Assembly (NCBI GenBank): GCA_003225295.1
Contig: QHYZ01000074.1
Coordinates: forward strand, 39,491 to 103,490
Direction: 5' to 3'
Length of the DNA stretch: 64,000 bases
Origin: Acidobacteriota bacterium
GTDB lineage: Bacteria > Acidobacteriota > Terriglobia > Acidiferrales > UBA7541
Positions within the stretch are counted from its first letter, which is position 1, and every line of letters begins with the position of its first letter. The translations under genes and the position numbers were made by a program. The notes beneath the pieces are model-generated. The model worked only from the letters and a program-made list of their open reading frames with translations. It made no database searches and was not told the DNA's origin. Positions 43,530 to 52,323 of this stretch are shown one piece after another.

Positions 43530-45557
43530 CTACGGATCTTGGGTCGACTTCTCAACTTCGTCCAATCGTTCCCTTTGCTGCTCAAGTTTCCTGTGTGTTT
43601 CCGCGTTCCGCGCCGTCGAGAGTTCAAACTCACGCGCGGCCATCTCTTTTTGACCAAGTGCCTGATAGACCTTGGCAAGCTTGTAGTGGACCGAGCCATC
43701 ACGGTCAGCGGAGACGGCGATCTTGAATTCCACTTCTGCCTTCGCGTAGTCGCCCAGTTCGGAATAGGCAGTGCCCAGGTCACGATGTATGCCAGGATTT
43801 TGAGGATTCGCTGCCAGTGCCCGGCTTAGATAGGGGAGGGCTTTGTCCGGCTGGTGCTCCAGAAGGTAGGTATTGCCAAGGTCGATGAGCGCGCCCGCGT
43901 CTCTTGGATTTAACGCCAGCTCGGCCTCAAGCTCCTGACGTGCTTCTCCAACTCTGAGATCCTTCCACAGCAGATGGCCCAGACTGTAATGCAGATTTGG
44001 CAGAGACGGTTTCAACCTAACAGCTAGCCGATATTCTTCTATGGCCTTTCCATCGTTGCCCTTTGCGGCATGCAAATCACCCATCAGCTGATGCAAGCGA
44101 TAGGAGTTCGGGTCTGCCTGGAAGAGACTGAGATAGGCGGCGGTGGCTAACCTCTCATAACAACGCGCCCGCCAATATGACGCTTCCGGGGAATGCTGAT
44201 CAGGGGGAGCCAGTCTGGAAAGCAATTTGAGAGACGCCTCGCAATCCCCCGCTTCAAACAATGCGCGAGCGAGAGCGTAACTGGAGTTGGAGGATGGCCG
44301 AGGCGTCAAAATCTGCGGCGCGCAATGAGCAAGCGCTGAGAATTGCTCGTGCAGGAGCGCCTGTTGAATGTTGGCCTGTGAACAGTCCATCGCTGAGAGC
44401 GGGGTCTCGGAAAAGAGGGCTCGTTCACCCTCGGAGACTTGCAGGGAAGAATTCCCGTTCTGCATGGCGAGAAATGCGAGAGCTAAGTGCGCGGCCGGCG
44501 CCTCACGTCGTTGCAGTTCGGGGGCCAATTTCTGGATTTGTTCACGCAGCGCGTCCGGGAGCTGCTCGAACGCGGCATCGCCCAATCCAATTTCTCGGAT
44601 ACCCAGGACTCTCTCAGCCTGCGGACCGTCCACGGTTATAGCCGCGTTCCAATCCTGAAGTGAACCCTCGAGGTCGCCCGCGATGAGTTTTGTCTCCCCC
44701 CGACGCACAATTGCCCGCAAGCTACGAGGCGCATGTTGCAACTCTTGTTCAAATTCAAGGCTGGCCCGCGTCAGTTTCCCTGCTCGCAAAAGCACTTCGC
44801 CCAGCTCCACATGCAAACCCGGAGTACCAGGCGATGCAGCCAATGAATTCTGAAAATGAATCACCGCTGATGGCCACTCACTGCTCGCGGCGTAGCTTTC
44901 TGCTAGCAGTTGCTCGGAGCGCGCAGAGTGCGGTGCCGTTTTTTGCAGTCGCGCGACCTCCTCTTTTCCCAAACGCTCATAAGCCTGACCAAGCAGATAG
45001 AGCAAATCAGCGTTTTGAGGTTGCAGATGGAGTGCTTTCCGAAGCGTCGTTAATTCAGCATGAAACTCACCGGACATTTCCTGGGCGGTCGCCAACCAAG
45101 ACCAGATGTCGGGTTGTTGAGAATCCTGCTTGGCGGCAGCCTTCAAATAGGGGAGCGCCCTAAGCCCTTCGCCGTTCTTGCAGTAATCAACCCCGAGGAA
45201 GAAATTCGCACCCGCTAGCGTGGGCTTAAGTTGAAGCGCCCGCCGAAACTCGCTCATGGCCCCGGAAATCTGGTCTTCCAGCTGGTAGACTAGCCCGAGA
45301 TTCATATGAACTTCAGCAAAATCGGGCTTTATTTCAAGCACCGCCCGGTACTCTCGCTCGGCAGTAACATAGTCACTGTTTTTCTGGGCCTGTTCGGCAG
45401 CGGCAAAGTGCGCTTCGACAGCTGAAGCATTGGCCGGGTGCGAGGCGTCTGTTTGTCCAGCGATTGGGCATGGGCCAGCGGCGAGCAGTAGACCGATTGT
45501 AATAGAGGCACTCCCAACGGCCGCAAGTCTCCGGACGTAGCCAGGGAGGATAGTCAT
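43530..45557 (-). CDS. Secreted TPR-repeat protein, long
   Basis: 675 residues from ATG 45557; the in-frame TTG at 45590 is another possible start. Hydrophobic export segment near the N-terminus (SASITIGLLLAAGPCPIAG). TPR arrays occupy most of the chain (AEREYRAVLEIKPDFAEVHM; DQISGAMSEFRRALQLKPTL; ELALNPRDAGALIDLGNTYL), with a less regular middle at about residues 290-400. The C-terminal tail is charged and coiled (KLEQQRERLDEVEKSTQ). It lies between two other TPR genes on the same strand; the order suggests stepwise duplication. Confidence 0.85.
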   Translation of the reverse strand: MTILPGYVRRLAAVGSASITIGLLLAAGPCPIAGQTDASHPANASAVEAHFAAAEQAQKNSDYVTAEREYRAVLEIKPDFAEVHMNLGLVYQLEDQISGAMSEFRRALQLKPTLAGANFFLGVDYCKNGEGLRALPYLKAAAKQDSQQPDIWSWLATAQEMSGEFHAELTTLRKALHLQPQNADLLYLLGQAYERLGKEEVARLQKTAPHSARSEQLLAESYAASSEWPSAVIHFQNSLAASPGTPGLHVELGEVLLRAGKLTRASLEFEQELQHAPRSLRAIVRRGETKLIAGDLEGSLQDWNAAITVDGPQAERVLGIREIGLGDAAFEQLPDALREQIQKLAPELQRREAPAAHLALAFLAMQNGNSSLQVSEGERALFSETPLSAMDCSQANIQQALLHEQFSALAHCAPQILTPRPSSNSSYALARALFEAGDCEASLKLLSRLAPPDQHSPEASYWRARCYERLATAAYLSLFQADPNSYRLHQLMGDLHAAKGNDGKAIEEYRLAVRLKPSLPNLHYSLGHLLWKDLRVGEARQELEAELALNPRDAGALIDLGNTYLLEHQPDKALPYLSRALAANPQNPGIHRDLGTAYSELGDYAKAEVEFKIAVSADRDGSVHYKLAKVYQALGQKEMAAREFELSTARNAETHRKLEQQRERLDEVEKSTQDP

Positions 45558-45596
45558 AAGTTGGATCCAACTCTCGGCCCTGGCCTGCAATTCATG

Positions 45597-46748
45597 TCAG
45601 TTCTGGGGTCCATGCTGAAGAGCTTTATCCTTCTCTAGCTGTGAAAGCCTTTCAAATTCTGCGAACTCCTTCGAGCTTGCTTGTGGGTTGCCAAGTTCCC
45701 GATAGACCTGGGCCAGCAAGTAGTGTGGCTGCGCGGCAGTGGGGTCCGCCTGGATCGCAGCCAGGAATTCAGTCTTTGCTTTTTCGGGTGCGTTCTCGCC
45801 CCGATAGCATTTCCCGAGCAGCACGTGTAACTGAGGCATGTTGGGCTGTCCCTTCTCGGCTACGCTGAGGTATCCGTGTGCCTCGCTAAAGCGCTGGTCG
45901 TGAACTGCGATGTCGCCGAGGTACAAGTTGGTCAGCGCGTCGTTGGGGTTTTCCTTCAGAGCATCCATAAATTCCTTCTTGGCGGCATCCAGCTGATGCT
46001 GAACCCAATACGCAACCCCAATGGCATAATGTATTCCCGAGGCGTCGGGCCGTTTCGCGAGTGCCGCCTGGTATTCTTTGATAGCTTCCGGGTTCCGTTC
46101 TTCATCAGCGTATACCTCTCCCATCAGGGCGTGCAGCTGAAAAGAATCCTGGTCCAGAGCCTTTAGACTCTCGATCGCCTGAAGAGAAGCGTTCTTGTAA
46201 ATGCGGGCAAGCTGGTAAAGTGCATCCGCGTCCTTGGGATTATCAGCTACCGTGCGATTCAGTTGCGAGATGGATTCCTCGATCCGGCCAGCAGCCCGCA
46301 GCGCCAGCGCGAGGTAGTAGCGGCACCGGGGATGCGGTTTAGGAGTTGCGAGTTCCAACTCGAACCATGGGATCGCCTTGTTAATTTCGTTTTCGCCGAA
46401 ATAGGAGACGCCTAGGAAAAAATTCACGTCCGGATAGTGCGCATCGTGGGCGAGAACCTGCTTGAAGCTCTCGACCGATTCGCTGAATCTCAGCTCGGTT
46501 TGTTGCAGCACGCCGAGGCGCTTGAGGGTTTCAAGACTGCCGGGAGCAATCGCCAGCGCCTGCAGGTAAGCCCGTTCCGCCGCCTGGTAATCTCCAGTCT
46601 TTTCAGCCGCACGCGCTTGTTCGAGAAGCGTTCCTTCGCTGCTCTGCGCGCTGACAACTAGCGCTACGGGCAGGAACCCTGCAATCAGGGACACACGAAC
46701 GGCCCACAGGCGCAAACCGCGCGGCAATTTAGGAAAAGATAGAAACAT
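45597..46748 (-). CDS. Secreted TPR-repeat protein, short
   Basis: 383 residues from ATG 46748. The signal peptide is LRLWAVRVSLIAGFLPVALV within the first 40 residues, cut near VSAQ. About nine TPRs follow (AERAYLQALAIAPGSLETLK; SVESFKQVLAHDAHYPDVNF; AAKKEFMDALKENPNDALTN; AKTEFLAAIQADPTAAQPHY). A longer frame goes to 46865 but lacks a better signal. It is the first TPR gene after the wHTH regulator (203 nt) and 39 nt before the long TPR gene. No enzyme domain. Confidence 0.85.
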   Translation of the reverse strand: MFLSFPKLPRGLRLWAVRVSLIAGFLPVALVVSAQSSEGTLLEQARAAEKTGDYQAAERAYLQALAIAPGSLETLKRLGVLQQTELRFSESVESFKQVLAHDAHYPDVNFFLGVSYFGENEINKAIPWFELELATPKPHPRCRYYLALALRAAGRIEESISQLNRTVADNPKDADALYQLARIYKNASLQAIESLKALDQDSFQLHALMGEVYADEERNPEAIKEYQAALAKRPDASGIHYAIGVAYWVQHQLDAAKKEFMDALKENPNDALTNLYLGDIAVHDQRFSEAHGYLSVAEKGQPNMPQLHVLLGKCYRGENAPEKAKTEFLAAIQADPTAAQPHYLLAQVYRELGNPQASSKEFAEFERLSQLEKDKALQHGPQN

Positions 46749-46951
46749 CTTGATTTCGACCAGCAGACCATTTCCGACAGGCATAGCAGGTGGCGGGCCT
46801 CGGAACAAAATAAAATACACGTGAAAGTATAGCAATCCGCTCGAGGCCACGCTCGGGAAAGACAAACACCCCTACTTGCGGAGCATGAACGTGCATGAAG
46901 GGTGCCTACTCACTGCCCACGGCGTCGAGCGCGGAGTACGAATTGGATCTC

Positions 46952-48262
46952 TTAGTCAATGCGGCGGACCGCAACAAGAGTCGTTGAATTGGGAGCCCCG
47001 GCAACCGTACGGGAGCGAATCAACGCCTCAAACCAAATACTCTCAAAAGAGTTCTCTCTTGAACTTGTGATCCCAAGCGCCGCTTTCAACTGCCGCCGAT
47101 TTTCCGGGTCGGCCAGAAACCGGCCCGCGGCTTCCGTTCCCTCTTGTTGAAGTCCTTGCATGACTAGCACGCTTCCGTCGTGGGTGACGTTCGGAAGCAG
47201 CCCAATGGTGGCGTAGTCTTCTCCCATCGCTCCGGTCCATCTCAAGCCTTCGTATCGGGCTTTCTCACCGGGTAGCGGATTCGTGTTCACGAATGCCTTC
47301 GCGCTGTTGCCTACGATGCCCTCGCTCTCGCGAAAATTTAGCTTGTTCTGGAAGATGGACACCCAAGGGTTCGACCCAGGGCTTCCAATAAGAACGTAGT
47401 TATCGTGATCCAAGTCGCGCATAGCCAAGTCTCTCGGGTACCGGACCGATGCCTGTTTTTGAAGCGGCCCAGCCATCTCAAGCAATGTGGCCACGTCTGC
47501 TACGTCGGCAAACGAGGTAAGCATCGAGTTTGTCATGTACTCATTCAACCGTAAGTCGGCTCCCACGGGCTTGAGCTTTGAAGAGGATCGCAGAAAATCT
47601 CGACGAAGATACTGATCGAGGGAGCCTCGCTGGCTGGTGAGTATCCGGAACATCCCGTAATTGCTGTCCGCAACAACAATCAAGGTTTGATGTCGGGAAT
47701 CAAAAACTTGGGAAAATGGCCACGGCGGCTTGGTGGCGCTCTCTGTCAAGCCGGGCGTCCCGTGCCGAACAGATCGATAGAGCAACACGGTGCATACTAT
47801 TATCAATATCCCGCAAAGTGTCCACGCCAGAATCGCCTCGCTTCCCCAGGACGCGGCCGTACTAACGCCGAGTGTGCCTTCCGCGATCGGACTAGCCGCC
47901 TTGGTGGCTGGCTTGAACATTGGCGTGTAGCTTCCCTTCGGGATACTCAGGATAAGCGGCTCGTTGCGCCCCTCCTCATCGAAGTACTCGTGAAGCTTCA
48001 AGCGCAGCTGGCGAGCGTGCACGCGAACCGAGCTATCTTCCAAGGAGCTGTAACCTAAGGGTTTGTGAAACAGTGTGCTGCCGATCTGCTGTTCCGTTAA
48101 TTCGTGAGCATGGCCATGGATGGTCCGCTCAGTGACATGTTCCAACAGCTCGCGTAGTCGCGTACTCTTCTGAAAGGGCGGACTGGACACAATTCTCTGA
48201 ACAAGCTGCCAACGCTCGTCGGCAAGAATATCGGTTGTCGTTTTTGGGCTTGGAGCTAACAT
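46952..48262 (-). CDS. Membrane-tethered wHTH-type transcriptional regulator
   Basis: 436 residues. The cytoplasmic N-terminal domain (about 1-118) has KSTRLRELLEHVTERTIHGH, LTEQQIGSTLFHKPLGYSSL and VRVHARQLRLKLHEYFDEEG, then the IPKGSYTPMF ending. This pattern is found in many acidobacterial CadC-like winged-helix regulators. One TM helix follows at about 145-168 (LAWTLCGILIIVCTVLLYRS), and a periplasmic or extracytoplasmic C-terminal part of about 265 residues without a known domain. Such an arrangement would couple an envelope signal to transcription. It sits between the divergent TonB receptor gene and the TPR/CRTAC1 run, so it is the obvious candidate regulator of both. ATG 48262 is a choice; no strong ribosome site was seen. 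Confidence 0.72.
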   Translation of the reverse strand: MLAPSPKTTTDILADERWQLVQRIVSSPPFQKSTRLRELLEHVTERTIHGHAHELTEQQIGSTLFHKPLGYSSLEDSSVRVHARQLRLKLHEYFDEEGRNEPLILSIPKGSYTPMFKPATKAASPIAEGTLGVSTAASWGSEAILAWTLCGILIIVCTVLLYRSVRHGTPGLTESATKPPWPFSQVFDSRHQTLIVVADSNYGMFRILTSQRGSLDQYLRRDFLRSSSKLKPVGADLRLNEYMTNSMLTSFADVADVATLLEMAGPLQKQASVRYPRDLAMRDLDHDNYVLIGSPGSNPWVSIFQNKLNFRESEGIVGNSAKAFVNTNPLPGEKARYEGLRWTGAMGEDYATIGLLPNVTHDGSVLVMQGLQQEGTEAAGRFLADPENRRQLKAALGITSSRENSFESIWFEALIRSRTVAGAPNSTTLVAVRRID

Positions 48263-48753
48263 TGCGCCCGGAAGGCTGCCGTATCCAGAATTCAATAGAC
48301 GAAACCCATTTTTAGCCCCGCAGTCTGTCCAAGTCAAGCGCCGGTGTCCAGCAAGAGCATTCCGCCCATGTCGCAATGTTACATGACCCGTGAATCACAA
48401 TGTTTTCACAAGCTAGCTCCTTTACTTTCAGCTCTCGGTGGGCGTACATTCCGGCCAGATCGTTTGGGGTATGGTTCAAGTTGCATAATTGCGCCCCGGA
48501 AGGGTATGGACCCGTGGGTATCCATCACCTTTGCACCAGCGACTGGTGCTTCTGGGGGCGCTCGAAGATGCGTATTCCAGTCATCCCTTAACGATCAGTT
48601 CTAATTCTAAGTAAGGCGAGGACAGGCTGCCAGCTCATTGCGGAAGGCAGGCTGCAGAATGGGGCGGAGAATTTTCAGCACCGCTTTCCGTCTGTGACGC
48701 CCAGATTCAAATCTTACCTGATTCCAAAAGGGTGGGACTGGGGGAGGACTAGA
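48263..48753. other. Divergent intergenic region between wHTH regulator and TonB receptor
   Basis: About 490 bp carrying both divergent promoters. No clear operator repeat was noticed. GGAGG precedes the GTG at 48754. Confidence 0.4.
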
Positions 48754-51700
48754 GTGAGATATTTTCTATGTCTTGTGGGCTGTTTGGCGTGTTGCCTTAT
48801 TGCGCTTTCTCTTTGGGGGCAGACGAACTCGGGCAATATCCGGGGAACGATAACGGACCCTAGCGGGGCCACGCTCGCGGGAGCCACCGTAACCGCACGA
48901 AACATGGATACGGGTTTGTCCATTACCACGGCGAGCACCGACGCCGGCCTGTATTCCGTGCCCAACCTTCCGCCGGGACGTTACTCGGTGAGCGCGGAAG
49001 CACCGAGCCTGAAGAAATACACGCAGGAAGGCGTCACCGTGGCAACAGGAACCGCCGTCACGCTGGACATTCAGATGCAGCTTGGTGCGGTCTCCGAAAA
49101 CGTCACGGTTATTGCCGACGCCAGTCAGCTGCAAACCGCGACCTCCGAGATCGGAGCAACCGTGCAGTCCACGCTGGTGGCCAATTTGCCCCTGGAGGTC
49201 TCCGGTACAATCCGTAACCCCGTGCAGTTCATCGAGCTGGTTCCCGGATTTGTGGGCGGCGTTGCCAATAATCCCGGAAGCAATTCGAGTGACGACTTCA
49301 AAGTGAACGGCGGTCAGGAAGGTGGAACTGACGTGCTAGTCGATGGCGTGTCCATCTCGCTGGTATCCGCGAACACGCAGTGGAATAAGGGTGTTTCAAC
49401 GGAAGGTGTGCAGGAATTCAAGGTGCTGCAGAGTAACTTTTCTGCCGAATATGGAGAATCCGGCGACGGCATCGTGAGCCTCACGATGAGATCCGGAACT
49501 AACGAGTTTCACGGCTCTGCCTACGATTACTTGCGCAATCGCGATCTTGACGCCAACAGCTGGAAAAACAACCTACTCGGTTCACCGAGGAGCGTGGATA
49601 CCCAGAATGACTTCGGCGCAACCGCGGGCGGCCCTGTGTTTATCCCCAAACTTTATCATGGAAGAGACAAGACCTTCTTTTTCTTCGATTATGAGGGATT
49701 CCGCTTGAGAAACGGAGGGACGGGAACTCAAAGCCTTCCCAACGAAAATTTCCGCAAGGGTGACTTCTCCGCCCTGCTCCCCACCGTACAGCTTTACGAT
49801 CCGACCACGCACGCGGCGATCCCTGGCGACATTCTGACGAACGACCCGAATTTCAAGGCCAGCGCGGTGATGACGAAGGTTTTTGCACTACTGCCGCCCA
49901 CAAACGGCAGCCTCACCAACAACGTAGCCGACCACACCGTTTCAAGCACCACGGCGAACCTTTACGATGTGAAGATCGATCACGTCTTTTCTGATAAGCA
50001 CCGTGTCTCCGGCGGATTTGATTACGACAACACCAGGACAGGCGGAAGTTCCGATCTGGGACCTATCTTCGGCCAGAGCATTCCCCAGCACACTCGCTAC
50101 GCGCGTTTCAGCGACAATTACATTTTCACCTCGTCACTCGTGAACCAGTTCCTCTTCGGGTTTAGCCGCCGGTACCGTGCCGAGGGTTCGAACAGTATTG
50201 GCCTAGGGTTTCCGGCGAAAATCGGACTAACCGGAGTCAGCAACGCTACTTTTCCGTGCATCAAGTGGGGGGGCGGCTTCAATTACAATGTGAACAACTG
50301 CGGTGATTCTGAATTTGCGGATAACGTCTACCAGGTCAATGATTCCGTGAGCTGGGTCAAAGGCAAACACAACTTCAAGTTTGGCGGCGAAGTCCGCATG
50401 CTCCAATTTAACGTGCGACGGCTGACCCAAGGTTCGGGAGAGTTTGATTTTAGTCCCGCCCAGACCAGCAGTACCGGCACCGCGACTGGAGTGGGGGGCG
50501 ATGCGGTGGCCAGTTCACTCTTTGGCCTGTCGGATACCACCACACTGAACTACGGGGCTTTCAGCGGTGTTCGCTACAAGGACTTTTCGTTCTATGGGCA
50601 AGACTCGTACAAATTTAGCTCTCGCCTCACACTGAACTACGGCCTGCGTTATGATCTCGATCTGCCCGCTACCGAAGCATTCAATCGCTTTTCCGCGGTT
50701 GATCCAACGCTCCCGAATCCTGGAGCCGGAAACATCCTGGGAGCTTACACCTACTTCGGGACGGGGACAGGGCGTAATGGAAGAAAGCGTCCACAGGACA
50801 CCTACCATAAAGCATTTGGTCCACGAGTCGGGTTCGCTTACAGCATCAATAGCAAGACCGTGCTCCGGGGCGGCTATGGCATTTTCTATGAGGCTCTGAA
50901 GGAAGGATCTTTTGCCGACCAGGATGGACTGGGATTCTTCAACAAGCAGACGGTGACCGTTGCCAACGGAGGCCCGACGCAAATCGATAACGGCGTGACG
51001 CATCTGTTTCCGACTCTCGGGCCTTTTACCCCGGAAGGTCAAAACGGCAATGGCGGCGTCATCCTGGTTCCGGCCGACTCCGGACACCCGGCGGATATTC
51101 AGACGTGGAACCTGGACATACAGCGGCAGGTCATAAGCAATCTAATGGTGAGCGTGGCCTATGTGGGTTCCAAGGGCACGCACTTGCCGGCCTTGAACAT
51201 CATTCCCAACCAGGTGAATCCTTCATTTCTCTCGCTGGGTAGCGAACTGACAATGAAGGCGACCTGCCTTGCTGCCAATACCTGTCCGAACTCGGTTGCC
51301 GCTGGTGTCAAATTGCCTTACGCCGGCTTTACTGGAAATATCAACCAAGCCCTTCGACCTTTCCCTCAATACGGCAACTTTAACCAGGAAGACAATTCAT
51401 TTACCCCGGATCGCACGGGCAACTCCACCTACCACGCCATGCAGTTGCAAGTCGATAAGCGCTTTGCCCAGGGGCTAAGCTTTCTGGTTTCCTATACAGT
51501 TTCGAAGAACATAACCGATGCCGATTCAGCCGGGCCGGGCGTATCTGGCTTCATCGGCACGAACAGTTTCATCGGCGAGAATTCCTACAATCGGAGCGCG
51601 GAGAAGGCGGTCAGCCAGCTCGATACTCCGCAATCCTTGGTGGCCAGTTTCTTCTATGAACTGCCCCTTGGACATGGAAAGCGTTACATGAATTCGAGTG

Positions 51701-52263
51701 GTGTGACGGACCGCGTCTTAGGCGGGTGGTCCGTTTCAGGCATCCTGAGCTACCATTCCGGAACTCCCACGGAGGTTTATGGTAACTGTCAGAACACTGC
51801 GGGCGATGTCCTGTTTGGCGGATGCAACACAACAGGAGCGGGTGCCCGTGTCAACGTCGTGCCCGGAGTGCCGCAGACGAACAAATCGAGTTTCAGTCCA
51901 ACGACCATGCCGTTCTGGAACCCCGCCGCGTTCACGGCTGCGGCTCCCTTCACGTTTGGCAATGAGCCCCGCTCACTTCCTCTGGCGCGCTCGTTTGGGG
52001 GCCGAAACGAGGACTTCACGCTAGGGAAGAAAACGCGCCTCCTTGGCGAGAAGGCCATAATCGATTTCCGTGCCTCCTTCTTCAATATGTTCAATCGGCA
52101 CATTTACTCGGCGCCCAGCAACGTTTTCGGTCCCAGTCTGCAGACGCCGTTTGTTCCCGCCGGTGGTCCTGGGTGTTCGGGACCACTCGCCTGTGGCTTC
52201 GGCGCTATCACGGATTCGAGCGGACCGCGGACCATTCAATTTGGCTTGAAGATCCAATACTAA
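48754..52263 (+). CDS. TonB-dependent receptor, Oar-like, with carboxypeptidase-regulatory-like domain
   Basis: 1169 residues from a GTG (48754) with GGAGG 7 nt upstream; this start puts the signal peptide (RYFLCLVGCLACCLIALSLW) at the N-terminus, while the longer frame to 48694 would add 20 residues before it. CarboxypepD_reg-like domain (NIRGTITDPSGATLAGATVT), plug-like region (DDFKVNGGQEGGTDVLVDGV; GIVSLTMRSGTNEFHGSAYD) and a beta-barrel ending RTIQFGLKIQY. The second such receptor of the window; the two differ in sequence throughout. A Tat-exported protein gene follows 60 nt downstream on the same strand, and the wHTH regulator is divergent. Confidence 0.9.
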   Translation: MRYFLCLVGCLACCLIALSLWGQTNSGNIRGTITDPSGATLAGATVTARNMDTGLSITTASTDAGLYSVPNLPPGRYSVSAEAPSLKKYTQEGVTVATGTAVTLDIQMQLGAVSENVTVIADASQLQTATSEIGATVQSTLVANLPLEVSGTIRNPVQFIELVPGFVGGVANNPGSNSSDDFKVNGGQEGGTDVLVDGVSISLVSANTQWNKGVSTEGVQEFKVLQSNFSAEYGESGDGIVSLTMRSGTNEFHGSAYDYLRNRDLDANSWKNNLLGSPRSVDTQNDFGATAGGPVFIPKLYHGRDKTFFFFDYEGFRLRNGGTGTQSLPNENFRKGDFSALLPTVQLYDPTTHAAIPGDILTNDPNFKASAVMTKVFALLPPTNGSLTNNVADHTVSSTTANLYDVKIDHVFSDKHRVSGGFDYDNTRTGGSSDLGPIFGQSIPQHTRYARFSDNYIFTSSLVNQFLFGFSRRYRAEGSNSIGLGFPAKIGLTGVSNATFPCIKWGGGFNYNVNNCGDSEFADNVYQVNDSVSWVKGKHNFKFGGEVRMLQFNVRRLTQGSGEFDFSPAQTSSTGTATGVGGDAVASSLFGLSDTTTLNYGAFSGVRYKDFSFYGQDSYKFSSRLTLNYGLRYDLDLPATEAFNRFSAVDPTLPNPGAGNILGAYTYFGTGTGRNGRKRPQDTYHKAFGPRVGFAYSINSKTVLRGGYGIFYEALKEGSFADQDGLGFFNKQTVTVANGGPTQIDNGVTHLFPTLGPFTPEGQNGNGGVILVPADSGHPADIQTWNLDIQRQVISNLMVSVAYVGSKGTHLPALNIIPNQVNPSFLSLGSELTMKATCLAANTCPNSVAAGVKLPYAGFTGNINQALRPFPQYGNFNQEDNSFTPDRTGNSTYHAMQLQVDKRFAQGLSFLVSYTVSKNITDADSAGPGVSGFIGTNSFIGENSYNRSAEKAVSQLDTPQSLVASFFYELPLGHGKRYMNSSGVTDRVLGGWSVSGILSYHSGTPTEVYGNCQNTAGDVLFGGCNTTGAGARVNVVPGVPQTNKSSFSPTTMPFWNPAAFTAAAPFTFGNEPRSLPLARSFGGRNEDFTLGKKTRLLGEKAIIDFRASFFNMFNRHIYSAPSNVFGPSLQTPFVPAGGPGCSGPLACGFGAITDSSGPRTIQFGLKIQY

Positions 52264-52274
52264 CACCGCGTAGG

Positions 52275-52300
52275 CCTGCCCGGGCACGATCTCGGGCAGG
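52275..52300 (+). other. Hairpin between receptor and downstream gene
   Basis: CCTGCCCG (52275-52282) / CGGGCAGG (52293-52300) with a 10-nt loop and no T-run. It may stabilise or attenuate the transcript rather than end it. Confidence 0.4.
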
Positions 52301-52323
52301 GCCAGCGGTTCAGTCTCGGCCAA